Shown one piece after another: positions 17,168-25,938 of a DNA stretch of 64,000 nucleotides. A program made the translations under genes and the position numbers. Source of the stretch: a bacterium (GTDB taxonomy: Bacteria > Sysuimicrobiota > Sysuimicrobiia > Sysuimicrobiales > Segetimicrobiaceae). Within the stretch, counting starts at the first letter, position 1, and every line of letters begins with the position of its first letter. The notes under the pieces are model-generated. The model saw nothing but the letters and a program-made list of their open reading frames with translations. It did no database searches and had not been told where the DNA came from. Location of the stretch: NCBI GenBank assembly GCA_035307765.1, contig DATGHU010000041.1, forward strand, positions 78,187 through 142,186. The letters run 5' to 3'.

Positions 17168-18325
17168 TCACGGGACCGTTCTGGCCTGGCGGCGGTGCCA
17201 GTCCTCGGCGAAGAGATTGAAGTGCTGGCGCCGGTACGGGTGGGCCGTCACGACGTCTTCATTAAAGGTCACACCGAGCCCGGGTCCCTGGGGGAGCGGG
17301 AAGTAACCATCCTCCACCTTGGGGACCCCCGGCGCCGCCTGCTCGACAAATGGCTCGGCGAAGTCGTTGAAGTATTCCTGGATCTTGAAGTTGGGGGTTG
17401 AGGCCGCGATGTGCAGCGCCGCCGCGGTTCCCACGGAGGCGCTGACGTTGTGGGGGGCCACCAACAGCCCGTGCGTCTCCGCCATCGCTGCGATTTTCTT
17501 CGTCTCGAGCAGCCCCCCGCAGTGGGTGATGTCGGCCTGACAGATCTGCGCCGCCCCCGACGCGAACAGATCCCGGAACTGCGTCCGGAGATGCAGCCGT
17601 TCGCCCGTGGCGACCGGGATCCTGGTGCTGCGTGCCACCTGGACGAGCGCCCCGAGTTGGTCGGGCGGGACCGGCTCCTCGATCCAGCTCGGCGCAACCC
17701 GCTCCAGGTCGCGGGCGAGGCCGATCGCCTGGGCGGCGGTGAATCGCCCGTGCATCTCGATAAGGATCTCCACGTCGGGCCCGACCGCATCCCGAACGGC
17801 CTCCACCATCTCGACGCTCCGCGCGTGCTCGGCGCGTTCGAGTTCGGCGACGCCGGCGCCGAAGGGGTCAAATTTGAGGGCGCGGTACCCCCTCGCCACC
17901 ACCTTGCGGGCCGCCTGCGCGAACGCCTCCGGGGTGCGTTCCCCGGTATACCACCCGTTGGCATAGGCCTTGATCCGGGGGCGGCACGCCCCGCCCAGAA
18001 GCCGGTAGACGGGTTGGTCGAGGGCTTTGCCGACGATGTCCCAGCAGGCCATTTCCACGATCGCGATGGCCGTCATCTCGGTCGCGCCGGGGAGTTCGAA
18101 GTCGTCCCGAGTGATCCGCGCCACCAGGGCCTCGATGTTGAACGGATCGCTCCCCAGGACGTACCGGTGCGCGATCGCCTCGAGGTACGCGGCGACGGGC
18201 TCCTCGCGGTTGACCGGCCGCGCCTCCCCGATCCCTTCGAGGCCGTCGTCGGTGCGTATCCGGGCGAATACGAAATTCCGCCACGCCGAGCCCATGGTGT
18301 AGACTCTGACCTCCGCGATCCTCAC
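17168..18325 (-). CDS. Enolase-superfamily sugar-acid dehydratase (galactonate/gluconate dehydratase-like)
   Basis: 385 residues of the mandelate racemase/muconate-lactonising fold. The N-terminal capping domain (IAEVRVYTMGSAW...) is followed by the barrel with catalytic-region Lys in YRALKFDPFG, metal ligands in EILIEMHGR, SWIEEPVPPD and PVATGERLH, and the acid/base His in ITHCGGL and APHNVSAS. This pattern fits acid-sugar dehydratases such as galactonate or gluconate dehydratase; the next two genes, aldolase and kinase, complete a non-phosphorylated Entner-Doudoroff-type (De Ley-Doudoroff-like) route. GTG start at 18325. Exact sugar acid cannot be told from sequence. Confidence 0.88.
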   Translation of the reverse strand: MRIAEVRVYTMGSAWRNFVFARIRTDDGLEGIGEARPVNREEPVAAYLEAIAHRYVLGSDPFNIEALVARITRDDFELPGATEMTAIAIVEMACWDIVGKALDQPVYRLLGGACRPRIKAYANGWYTGERTPEAFAQAARKVVARGYRALKFDPFGAGVAELERAEHARSVEMVEAVRDAVGPDVEILIEMHGRFTAAQAIGLARDLERVAPSWIEEPVPPDQLGALVQVARSTRIPVATGERLHLRTQFRDLFASGAAQICQADITHCGGLLETKKIAAMAETHGLLVAPHNVSASVGTAAALHIAASTPNFKIQEYFNDFAEPFVEQAAPGVPKVEDGYFPLPQGPGLGVTFNEDVVTAHPYRRQHFNLFAEDWHRRQARTVP

Positions 18326-18422
18326 CGGCGGCGACCCGCGCCGATCCCTGCGCGGCCGCGTGACCGTGGGGCGTGCCGGGCGGCGTTGCCCAGGCGGGTT
18401 GTCTGTTCGATCATCGCACGGC

Positions 18423-19364
18423 TCATCCGGCCAGATGCTTGGAGAACCAGTCGAGGGTCATTCCCCACGCGTCCTTCGCCGCGGCCGGCACGTAGCGGAG
18501 GTTCGTGTCGTCGAAGAAGTTGGCGCCGGCCTTCGGCTCCAGCTTGACGATGAACGGCAGCCCGGCCTTCTTCATTGCGGTGTCGAACTGCGTGATGCCC
18601 TCTTCGTCGCGCCGCTCGTCCTCGCCGTAGATTTCCAGCACCCCCGCGCTCAGCGTCGACACCACGCGGGGCGAGGGGACGGCACCCGAGATGGCGACCG
18701 CGGATCGCACGTCCGGGTTTGAGGTCAGGAGCAGCCAGATGAGATTGCCCCCGATCCCCACGCCCATCGCGCCGACCCGGGACTTCGCCACCGACGGCCG
18801 CGTCTCCAGGTACCGCACGGCGGAGTTGAGGTCCTGGAGGATCTGTGGCGGCCCCATGGCCTGAAGGGCTGCGGTAATCTTCGCGGGATCGCCGAGCTTC
18901 TCCACCCCCCCGCTTCGCGAGGTCATGTCCGGGGCCAGTGCCACGTACCCGGCTTTGGCGAGTCGGCGGGTGATGTCCTTGAAGTGCTCGGTCAGCCCCT
19001 GGCTGTCGTGGATCACCAGAAGGCCCGGATAGACGTCCTCGGCCCGAGGGCCGGATAGGTACCCCAGCAGCGTGCCGGTGACGCCCGGATACTGCACCAT
19101 GCCGGCGGTGATGGCGGGGTCATCCGGTTTGACCGTGACGCCCGAGGCGGCCTCCTTGTCGGGGGGGTCGCCCGGTCTCGGCGGGGTCGCCGGTTGAGCG
19201 GTCGCCGCCTGCGCCGGCCCGGGCAACATCCCGATGCCCCCTCCGAGCGCCTGCCCTCCGTAGAGGAAGGCGGCGGTGAGGCCGATTCGCTCCCCCCCGC
19301 GCAGGAGCATCCGAAGGAGCTGCCTGCGTCCAAGCCGATGCCGTGGATCGCCCACTGGTCTCAT
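18423..19364 (-). CDS. Exported dienelactone hydrolase-like protein lacking catalytic Cys and His
   Basis: 313 residues. Starts at ATG 19364 behind GGGGGAG; the N-terminus has a twin-arginine-like stretch (GRRQLLRMLL) and a hydrophobic segment to about residue 55, then a Pro-rich linker, then an alpha/beta-hydrolase domain of dienelactone-hydrolase type (PGLLVIHDSQGLTEHFKDITRRL, AGYVALAPDM, LEIYGEDE). The nucleophile elbow, normally GxCxGG, is GVGIGG with Gly at position 203, and the catalytic His region reads KAGANFFDDTNLRY with Asn at 282. The fold is intact but catalysis by the usual triad is not possible. Lies 22 bp downstream of the MFS gene and 97 bp upstream of the sugar-acid operon. 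Confidence 0.85.
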   Translation of the reverse strand: MRPVGDPRHRLGRRQLLRMLLRGGERIGLTAAFLYGGQALGGGIGMLPGPAQAATAQPATPPRPGDPPDKEAASGVTVKPDDPAITAGMVQYPGVTGTLLGYLSGPRAEDVYPGLLVIHDSQGLTEHFKDITRRLAKAGYVALAPDMTSRSGGVEKLGDPAKITAALQAMGPPQILQDLNSAVRYLETRPSVAKSRVGAMGVGIGGNLIWLLLTSNPDVRSAVAISGAVPSPRVVSTLSAGVLEIYGEDERRDEEGITQFDTAMKKAGLPFIVKLEPKAGANFFDDTNLRYVPAAAKDAWGMTLDWFSKHLAG

Positions 19365-19386
19365 GTCACGACTCCCCCGCCTCGCG

Positions 19387-20628
19387 TTATCTATGATCCA
19401 ACGTTTCTCCTGCCGCCTGAGGTTCCTGCTCGATGAGCGGATCGGGGGGATCCCAGGCCCGGGGGTCGGACGGCAGCACAAGCGCGATGGCCAGCGCCGC
19501 GGTCGGGATCAGCGCGGTCAGGTCCATCGCCGTCCTCAGGCCCCAGCGGTCGGCGACGGCCCCCAGGACCGCAACCCCCACCCCGCCCATTCCGACGGCG
19601 AACCCGATGATCAGCCCGGAGATCATGCCGATTCGGTCGGGGACCAGTTCCTGCGCCATGACCATCACCACCGCGAACGTGCTCACCACCGCCATGCCGG
19701 AAATCGTCGCGGCAAGCAGCGTTAGTATTCCGCTCGTGCGCGTCAGCATCAGCAGCAGGGGGGGGAGGATCGTCATCGAGAAGATGAGCGCGGCCCGACG
19801 GCCCCACCGGTCCGCGGCGATGCCGCCGATCAGCGTTCCGATCGCCCCCGCGCCGAGGAACAGGCTCACGAGCGCGCCGCCGTACCGCGGGTCCAGGTGG
19901 CGAATGTCCGTAAAGTAGAGGGGAATGAAGCTGGCCGTTCCCACGGAAACCCAGGATCGGAGGATGACGAACACGATGAGCAGGATGAGCACCCCCGTCG
20001 CGCCGCGGCGCATACGCGGGTTCGCCGCCGTCCCATGGGCAGGGGGTCCCGCCGGGGTTGCCCACTCCGCTTCCAGGTTCTGACGCTGGCGCGGGCTGAT
20101 GACCTGCCACAGCAGGATCGCCGCGGGGATACTGAAGATGAGGAGATAGCCTATCCCGTGGACCCCCGCGCTTCCGAGCGCGAGGCTCGCCGCAGCCGGT
20201 CCGAAGCCATAGCCGATGTTCCCCCCCACGGAGAAATAGGACATGCCCGTGGCGCGCCGCTGACCCGCGGCCAGCCCGGCGTATCGGTACCCCTCCGGGT
20301 GGAACGCGGCGACCCCCAGGCCCGAGATTAAGATCAGGAAGATCGTGAGGGCATAGTGGGGCGATAGGACGGCGAGGGTCATCCCCACGCCCGCCAGGAG
20401 CGCGCCGACCGGCATCAGCCACCGCATCCCGATCCGGTCGCTCAGCACGCCGAACGCCGGCTGGATCACCGAGGAGCTGATGTTGGCCATCAGCACGATG
20501 AAGCCCACCCCCGCGTAGGAGAGGTGGAACAAGGCCTTGAAGACCGGGAGGAGTGCCGGGATCGCGCCCTGCGACAGATCGGTAGCGAAGTGCCCGTAGC
20601 TGAGGGCGGCGAGGATGCGGCGGTTCAC
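19387..20628 (-). CDS. MFS transporter of the fosmidomycin-resistance (Fsr) type
   Basis: 413-residue 12-helix facilitator. The opening ALSYGHFATDLSQGAIPALLPVF is the Fsr-family signature; motif A reads FGVLSDRIGMRW and its repeat GIAADRWGRR. GLGVAAFHPEGYRYAG, with the His-Pro typical of Fsr, supports the call. Likely an exporter of small phosphonate-like or toxic compounds, or a sugar-phosphate-type permease by wider homology. Start is a GTG at 20628, just before the family's conserved N-terminus; no strong ribosome site. Heads a minus-strand cluster with the dead hydrolase and sugar-acid genes. Confidence 0.85.
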   Translation of the reverse strand: MNRRILAALSYGHFATDLSQGAIPALLPVFKALFHLSYAGVGFIVLMANISSSVIQPAFGVLSDRIGMRWLMPVGALLAGVGMTLAVLSPHYALTIFLILISGLGVAAFHPEGYRYAGLAAGQRRATGMSYFSVGGNIGYGFGPAAASLALGSAGVHGIGYLLIFSIPAAILLWQVISPRQRQNLEAEWATPAGPPAHGTAANPRMRRGATGVLILLIVFVILRSWVSVGTASFIPLYFTDIRHLDPRYGGALVSLFLGAGAIGTLIGGIAADRWGRRAALIFSMTILPPLLLMLTRTSGILTLLAATISGMAVVSTFAVVMVMAQELVPDRIGMISGLIIGFAVGMGGVGVAVLGAVADRWGLRTAMDLTALIPTAALAIALVLPSDPRAWDPPDPLIEQEPQAAGETLDHR

Positions 20629-20718
20629 GGGAACCGATTCGACGGTGCACGGGACGGGACCTTGACTGCGCGCATCGCCGGTGCACGCGCCGGCGGGTGG
20701 GATCGGAGGAGGCGGAGG

Positions 20719-21429
20719 ATGGCCGCGGAGCTCTCTGGGCAGGTGATCATCGTGACGGGCGCGGGCCGTGGGATCGGGCGGGCGGTGGCCGCCGATCTGG
20801 CGGAGGCCGGCGCGCGGGTGGTGCTGGTGGCGCGAACGAACGACGACCTGGTGCGCGCGGTAGAAGCGATCGGAGAGCCGCGGGCCACGGCGGTCCCGGG
20901 CGACGTCACCGATGAAGCCACCGCCGCCGCGGCGGTGGCTCGGGCGCGGGAGTGGGGAGGTCGCCTCGATGCCGTCGTGAACAATGCCGGGGTAGGGTGG
21001 CGCGGAGCCACCCACGAAATGCCGGCGGCGGAATGGCGCCGGCTGCTCGATGTCAACCTGACGGGGGTGTTCCTCTTCACCCGCGCCGCGCTCCCGCCAA
21101 TGCTGGCGCAGCGGCGCGGGCACATCGTGAACATCGCCTCGGGCGCCGGACGCGCCGGCTCGCCGGGGAACGCGGCCTATTGCGCATCGAAGTATGGGGT
21201 CGTCGGGTTCACCGAAGCGGTGGGGCTGGAGGTCCGAGGCACCGGGGTGAAGGTGAGCGTGGTCGAGCCGGGCGCGGTGCGCACCGACTTCTCCGAAAGC
21301 GCCGCGCGCCGGAGTTGGGCGCTGGATCCGGATGACGTCGCCCGGGTCGTCCGGGTGGTCCTCGCCACCGGGCCGAACGTCTGGATCCGAGAGGCGTTCG
21401 TCACGCCGTTGGCGGTTCCCAAAGCATGA
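20719..21429 (+). CDS. Short-chain dehydrogenase/reductase (SDR)
   Basis: 236-residue classical SDR: NAD(P)-binding VTGAGRGIGRAVAADL, structural NNAG (VVNNAGVGWRG), catalytic Ser in NIASGAGRAG and YxxxK in AYCASKYG. The 3-ketoacyl-ACP reductase-like pattern does not define the substrate. ATG at 20719 with AGGAGG 6-7 nt upstream. Transcribed divergently from the MFS gene with about 90 bp between starts. Confidence 0.92.
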   Translation: MAAELSGQVIIVTGAGRGIGRAVAADLAEAGARVVLVARTNDDLVRAVEAIGEPRATAVPGDVTDEATAAAAVARAREWGGRLDAVVNNAGVGWRGATHEMPAAEWRRLLDVNLTGVFLFTRAALPPMLAQRRGHIVNIASGAGRAGSPGNAAYCASKYGVVGFTEAVGLEVRGTGVKVSVVEPGAVRTDFSESAARRSWALDPDDVARVVRVVLATGPNVWIREAFVTPLAVPKA

Positions 21430-21525
21430 AGCCTCGGCTGCGTACGCCCCGGCGGGGGCACTAATCCCTGTGGGGGCGTGCTGCGGCGTCGGGCCCCAAG
21501 ACACACCATCCGCGGGGTGCGGAGC

Positions 21526-22815
21526 ATGATGCGCAGGTGTTCACGGATCGGCTTCGGGCGAGCGGCGGCGGGCGCGCTGGCCGCGGTGCTCGCCCTCCCG
21601 CTCGCCTCGCCGGGGGCGGTTCCGACGCCGGCGGCGGTCGAGGAAGTCCTGTCGCAGGTGTCGGGCCCGCGGGCGTACGGGCACGTCCTGGAGCTGTCCC
21701 AGAAGATCGGCCCCCACGTGGCCGGGAGCCGCCAGGACCGGCCGGCCGGGGCGTACATCGCCGGTCAGCTGGAAAAGGATGGGTACGGGGTGGAGTGGCA
21801 GCCGTTTCAGTTTCCGTTCTTCGGGGTGCGCGCGATCGCATTGAGTGTGCCGTCGGCCCCCGCCGTGGTGCTCCATCCAAACGTCATGGTGTATTCGCCC
21901 TCGACGGTCGATGGGGGGATCACCGCGCAGGTGGTCGACATCGGGCTGGGGGGACTCGACGACGTTCGCGCGAAGCCACCCGTGGGGAAGATCGCGCTGA
22001 TCCTGCGCGGCGGGATGACGTTTGCCGAGAAGGTCAAGAACGCGGGCGATGCCGGAGCGCTGGCCGCCATCATTTATAATGCTCAGGCGGGCGACCTGCG
22101 CGGTGTCGTCGGCCGGGGCGCGAAGATCCCCGCGGTCAGCTTGTCCGGTGTCGACGGTGAACGCCTGCTCACCCTCGTTCGCGCGGGCCCCCTGACCGTG
22201 CACCTTAACGTGCAGACCGTCGACGAGCAGCGCACCACGTGGAACATCATCGCCACCAAGCCCGGCACCCGGGACGCGCACCGCGTCGTGGTGGTGGGGG
22301 CGCACCGCGACACGGTGGAGGGGGCCCCGGGGGCCAACGACAACACCTCCGGCGTCGCCACCGCCCTCGAGGTGGCGGAGGTGCTCCGCGGCGTGCCGCT
22401 GGCGCTGACCGTCCGGTTCGTGTTCTTCGGCGAAGAGGAGTACGGGCTCTATGGCTCCGAGTACTACGTCCACCACATGGGCGCCGATCCCGTGGTCGGC
22501 ATGGTGGATCTCGACATGGAAGGGGTGGGCGAGAAACTGCAACTGGCCAGGGACAAGGGCAGCGACGAGCTCGTCCACACCGCGGCCGCGGTCGCCGAGC
22601 GCCTCGGTATCAAGGTGACCGTCCAGCCCTCCGGCGGCAGCGACCACCAGAGCTTCGAGGCGGTGGGCGTCCCCACCGTCTTCATCTTGCGGCCCGATGA
22701 TCCGTACTACGACACCCCGAAGGATACGGTGGATCGGGTGGACCCGAATCTGCTGGCGGTGTCCGCCCGGCTGGCGACGGCGGTGGTGCTGGACGTCGCC
22801 GGCGCCGGGCGGTAA
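21526..22815 (+). CDS. Exported M28-family zinc aminopeptidase with PA domain
   Basis: 429 residues. Signal peptide to about residue 30 (GALAAVLALPLASPGA), a PA (protease-associated) domain around 95-205 (KPPVGKIALILRGGMTFAEKV, GALAAIIYNAQ), then the M28 catalytic domain with metal/catalytic residues in VGAHRDTVEGAPGANDNTSG (His, Asp), FGEEEYGLYGS (Glu-Glu), DLDMEGV (Asp) and SGGSDHQSF (His). Removes N-terminal residues from peptides outside the cytoplasm. ATG at 21526 with GGAG close by; an adjacent in-frame-minus-one ATG at 21529 is the second codon. Fits the peptide-scavenging theme of the window. Confidence 0.92.
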   Translation: MMRRCSRIGFGRAAAGALAAVLALPLASPGAVPTPAAVEEVLSQVSGPRAYGHVLELSQKIGPHVAGSRQDRPAGAYIAGQLEKDGYGVEWQPFQFPFFGVRAIALSVPSAPAVVLHPNVMVYSPSTVDGGITAQVVDIGLGGLDDVRAKPPVGKIALILRGGMTFAEKVKNAGDAGALAAIIYNAQAGDLRGVVGRGAKIPAVSLSGVDGERLLTLVRAGPLTVHLNVQTVDEQRTTWNIIATKPGTRDAHRVVVVGAHRDTVEGAPGANDNTSGVATALEVAEVLRGVPLALTVRFVFFGEEEYGLYGSEYYVHHMGADPVVGMVDLDMEGVGEKLQLARDKGSDELVHTAAAVAERLGIKVTVQPSGGSDHQSFEAVGVPTVFILRPDDPYYDTPKDTVDRVDPNLLAVSARLATAVVLDVAGAGR

Positions 22816-22874
22816 GGAACGCAGATCACCGGCCGCACGATCACCGCGGGGACACCAGCGTTTTCGGACGCGAT

Positions 22875-23432
22875 CTAGGACGCCTTGACGTTGGCCCCCA
22901 CTTTCGTGGTGTCGGTGACAAAGGTGCCGGCCGGAACCTCGACGTCGTTCCCTCTCACCAGCGCCCCGGCCAGCAGTCCCACCGGGCCGAGGACGATCGC
23001 GCCGGCGACGGTGGCACCGGCCGCCCCCGCACGGCTCTTGTTAATCATGTCCTTCGAGACCACCACGTCGGTGAGCTTGATCGGTTTGCCGTCCACCCCG
23101 GTCGCGGAGATGAATCCGACGACCACCTTCGCGCTCTTGCCGAAGACGCCCGGTTTGCCGACCTGGGTGACGGTTCCCGACGCCGGCGCGCCCGCCCGGA
23201 GGATCACGTGCCGGTTCACGATCACGTTGCCCGTCACCTTGAAGTGCACCCGGTTGCCCGCGGTCGTCTTCCGGGAATCGACCCCGGTGACGAACTGCAG
23301 TCCGATCGGAGTCCCCGCCGGAACCCACACCATCGTCGCGGCCGCCGCCGGCGCACCGCTGAGGCTGACTGTCAGCGCCATCGCCGCGGCGATGGCCAGC
23401 GAGCTTCCGGCGTGCGTTCGTTGAGTCTGCAT
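22875..23432 (-). CDS. Exported beta-rich protein of unknown function
   Basis: 185 residues with a signal peptide (SSLAIAAAMALTVSLSGAPAAAA). The mature part is a series of beta-strands (IGLQFVTGVDSRKTTAGNRVHFKV, RHVILRAGAPASGTVTQV) and a glycine/alanine-rich hydrophobic stretch (GAAGATVAGAIVLGPVGLLAGAL) that could insert in a membrane. The pattern resembles bacterial proteins with conjugal-transfer-TrbI-like/PEGA-like strands, but no family is certain. ATG at 23432 with GGGAG 8 nt upstream. Confidence 0.7.
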   Translation of the reverse strand: MQTQRTHAGSSLAIAAAMALTVSLSGAPAAAATMVWVPAGTPIGLQFVTGVDSRKTTAGNRVHFKVTGNVIVNRHVILRAGAPASGTVTQVGKPGVFGKSAKVVVGFISATGVDGKPIKLTDVVVSKDMINKSRAGAAGATVAGAIVLGPVGLLAGALVRGNDVEVPAGTFVTDTTKVGANVKAS

Positions 23433-23536
23433 CGCGTCATCTCCCGTCGTGGGACCGTCATCGTGGGTCCCACGTGACCTCGACGGACCCGGTTGGGGAA
23501 AAGTTCCCTTCGGATGATGCCCCACGGACGCCGAGT

Positions 23537-24142
23537 CTAACCGTCGCCGAACATCGCACCCTCATCGTTCCGGCGGTACGTGTGCACCTCGTCAGCCGTG
23601 AACCACAGCGGCACCTCGTGGGCCGCCTCGTCCACGGTCCCCGAGGCGTGGATCAGGTTGCGGACCGGTCGGCGGCCGGCATTGGCGACCGTCGGCGCGT
23701 CGATCGAGAAGTCGCCGCGGATCGTGCCCGGTTCGGCGAAGACCGGTAGGGTCTTCCCGACGATCTTTCGGGTGACGCTGACCGCGTGCACGCCTTCCAG
23801 GACCGCGGCGATCACCGGCGTGGTCTGCATGAAGTCGATCAGCCACTGGCGGACCTGGCGCCCGATTTCCCCGGCGTCATCCGTCCCCATCATTACCCGG
23901 ACGTCGAGTCCATAGCTCTCGAACGCCTCGAGCGTCTTGCCGCCGATCACGCGGATCCACGCGTCGTCATCGGGATAGTGCCGCTCCAGCACCTCCCGAG
24001 TCGCCCGCACCATCTTCAGCCCCACGATCTTCAGCCCGACCCGCTCCAGCCGGGCCAGGATGGTCCCGGATAATGCGCGCTGGACCCCGTCGGGTTTGAT
24101 CAGGATCAACGTGCGCTCATGACGGACGTCTGCCACTCCCAT
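23537..24142 (-). CDS. ndk: Nucleoside diphosphate kinase, long form
   Basis: 201 residues; exchanges gamma-phosphates between NTPs and NDPs through a phospho-His. RTLILIKPDGVQRALSG opens the fold, and NLIHASGTVDEAAHE carries the catalytic His (in place of the more common NxxHASD). Typical bacterial Ndk is about 140-150 residues; the extra length is an insertion after the first helices (DDAWIRVIGGKTLEAFESYG...) and a C-terminal extension. Such long forms are known in some lineages. Start at ATG 24142, 19 bp after the Ggt stop, so probably co-transcribed with it. Confidence 0.93.
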   Translation of the reverse strand: MGVADVRHERTLILIKPDGVQRALSGTILARLERVGLKIVGLKMVRATREVLERHYPDDDAWIRVIGGKTLEAFESYGLDVRVMMGTDDAGEIGRQVRQWLIDFMQTTPVIAAVLEGVHAVSVTRKIVGKTLPVFAEPGTIRGDFSIDAPTVANAGRRPVRNLIHASGTVDEAAHEVPLWFTADEVHTYRRNDEGAMFGDG

Positions 24143-24161
24143 CCCCCCACTGTCCTTCGCT

Positions 24162-25790
24162 CTAGTATCCGATCGCGCACCCGTCGGGTCTGGGATCGGA
24201 TCCACCCGCGTAAACGTGGTCGTCCGGATTCACGAGGATCACCTGGACCCCTCCGCTCGAGGGCCTGGGGACGACCACGCGGTGGCCCAGTGTGCCCAGC
24301 TGCTCGTAGGTCGCGGGTGGGAATCCGCCTTCCATCCGCAACTCGAACGGCGACCGGATGGTGGCCGGATCCGTGGCCGGGAAGCTGAACCAGCGCGGTT
24401 GCTCCACAGCCTCCTGGACATTCATCTGGTGATGCACGATGTTGCTGAAGACCTGAAAGTCCCACGGGGCCTGCGCGTCTCCCCCCCGGGTCGCCCAGGC
24501 GAGATGCGGGCGTCCCTGCCGGGTCGCCAGGAACGCCATGAGCGTGTGCATCGTCCGCTTGCCCGGCGCGATGCGGTTGGGGTGACCGGGTTCGAGGCTG
24601 AACCCTCGCCCGCCGCGGTTGTTCAAGAGGATGCCCGTGCCCTCCACGACCTCCCCGCACCCGAAGGCGGCGGACAGACTCGTGATGTAGCTCACGACGT
24701 TCCCATCCCGGTCCGCGACCACGAACGCCGTCGTCTCGCCGACCCGTTCTTGGAGCACGCCCGCGGCGACCACCGCCTGGGCCCGCCGAGGGTCGATCGC
24801 CCGTCGGCGCTCGCGGGCGTACGCCTTACTCAGCAGGCGGTCGAGCGGGTTGGACACGAACCGAGGATCCCCCACGTACGCGAGGCGGTCGGCAAAGGCC
24901 AGCTTCTTCGCCTCGACCGCGAGGTGGACCGCCTCGGCCGACCCCCACGGCAGCTCGCCCAGGCTATCTTCTTCGAGGAGGTTCAGCATCTCGAGGAGCA
25001 CGAAACCCTGGGAGGGTGGAGGGGTGCTGTGGATCACCAGGTCTCGATGGACGGTCGTCACCGGTGCGCACACCTCGCTGTGGTGTGCGGCCAGGTCCGC
25101 GGCTCCGAGCAGCCCGCCGTGCGCACGCGCGTAGGTTGCGACGGCCTCGGCCAGCGGTCCCTCGTAGAACGTCCGCGCCCCCTGCTCGGCGATCGCGCGG
25201 AGCGACCCGGCCAGGTCGAGCTGAACGAAGACCTCTCCGGCACGGGGCGGACGGCCGTGGGGAAGGTAGATCTGCGCGGAGGAGGGATAGCGGGAGAGGA
25301 CGGGGGCAACCTCCCCGAACCACGCCGCCACTTTTTCGCTGATCGGGAAGCCGGACGCGGCGTAGTGGATCGCCGGCTCCAGCAGCCGTGCCAGCGTAAA
25401 GCGGCCGCTCCCCCACTGCGCGAGCGCGGTGGCCATCGCGTCGATCGCCCCCGGAACCGAGGGGGCCAGCATCCCGCGAAGCGGCATCGTGTCGTATCCG
25501 CGCCCCGCGAAGAATTCCGGCGTCGCCCCTTGGGGTGCCGCGCCGCTGCCGTTCAGGGCGACCACCCGGCTCAGAGCCGCCTCGTAGTACAGGAGGAAGG
25601 TGTCGCCCCCGATGCCGGTCATCATCGGCATGACCACGCCGAGGACGGCCGCGGCGCACACGGCGGCGTCGATCGCGTTGCCGCCTTCCTCGAGCACGCG
25701 CAGCCCGGCGGCCGACGCGAGGGGGTGGTCGGTGCCCACCAAGCCGCGCTGGGCCAGGACGACGCTCCGTCCCTGCGTGCGGTGCGTCAT
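24162..25790 (-). CDS. ggt: Gamma-glutamyltransferase (Ggt-like Ntn hydrolase)
   Basis: 542 residues. Self-processing Ntn hydrolase acting on gamma-glutamyl peptides such as glutathione. N-terminal GTDHPLASAAGLRVLEEGGNAIDAAVCAAA and large-subunit motif FTLARLLEPAIHYAASGFPIS are family hallmarks. Autocleavage and the nucleophilic Thr fall in VGETTAFVVADRDGNVVS; the GG oxyanion loop is NNRGGRGFS. No signal peptide, so the protein appears cytoplasmic, unlike enterobacterial Ggt. ATG 25790 is chosen because GGAGGT lies 7 nt upstream and a perfect TATAAT just before; the longer open frame is upstream of that promoter. Confidence 0.93.
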   Translation of the reverse strand: MTHRTQGRSVVLAQRGLVGTDHPLASAAGLRVLEEGGNAIDAAVCAAAVLGVVMPMMTGIGGDTFLLYYEAALSRVVALNGSGAAPQGATPEFFAGRGYDTMPLRGMLAPSVPGAIDAMATALAQWGSGRFTLARLLEPAIHYAASGFPISEKVAAWFGEVAPVLSRYPSSAQIYLPHGRPPRAGEVFVQLDLAGSLRAIAEQGARTFYEGPLAEAVATYARAHGGLLGAADLAAHHSEVCAPVTTVHRDLVIHSTPPPSQGFVLLEMLNLLEEDSLGELPWGSAEAVHLAVEAKKLAFADRLAYVGDPRFVSNPLDRLLSKAYARERRRAIDPRRAQAVVAAGVLQERVGETTAFVVADRDGNVVSYITSLSAAFGCGEVVEGTGILLNNRGGRGFSLEPGHPNRIAPGKRTMHTLMAFLATRQGRPHLAWATRGGDAQAPWDFQVFSNIVHHQMNVQEAVEQPRWFSFPATDPATIRSPFELRMEGGFPPATYEQLGTLGHRVVVPRPSSGGVQVILVNPDDHVYAGGSDPRPDGCAIGY

Positions 25791-25832
25791 GAAGAGACCT
25801 CCAGCATTGGGATCCGCGCGCCCACTCCGTTT

Positions 25833-25838
25833 ATTATA
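25833..25838 (-). promoter_or_regulatory. -10 box of the ggt-ndk promoter
   Basis: Perfect TATAAT on the minus strand, placing transcription start near 25826 and giving a leader of about 36 nt with the GGAGGT site of ggt. No good -35 hexamer is seen at 16-18 bp. Confidence 0.55.
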
Positions 25839-25938
25839 CTGATCCGCGGCGGAATGGGAAGAAACGGGAACGTCCGGCGGCGAGTCGTCCACACGACGGG
25901 AGCAGGGATGGATTCCGGCAATCGCCAATCCTCACGCC

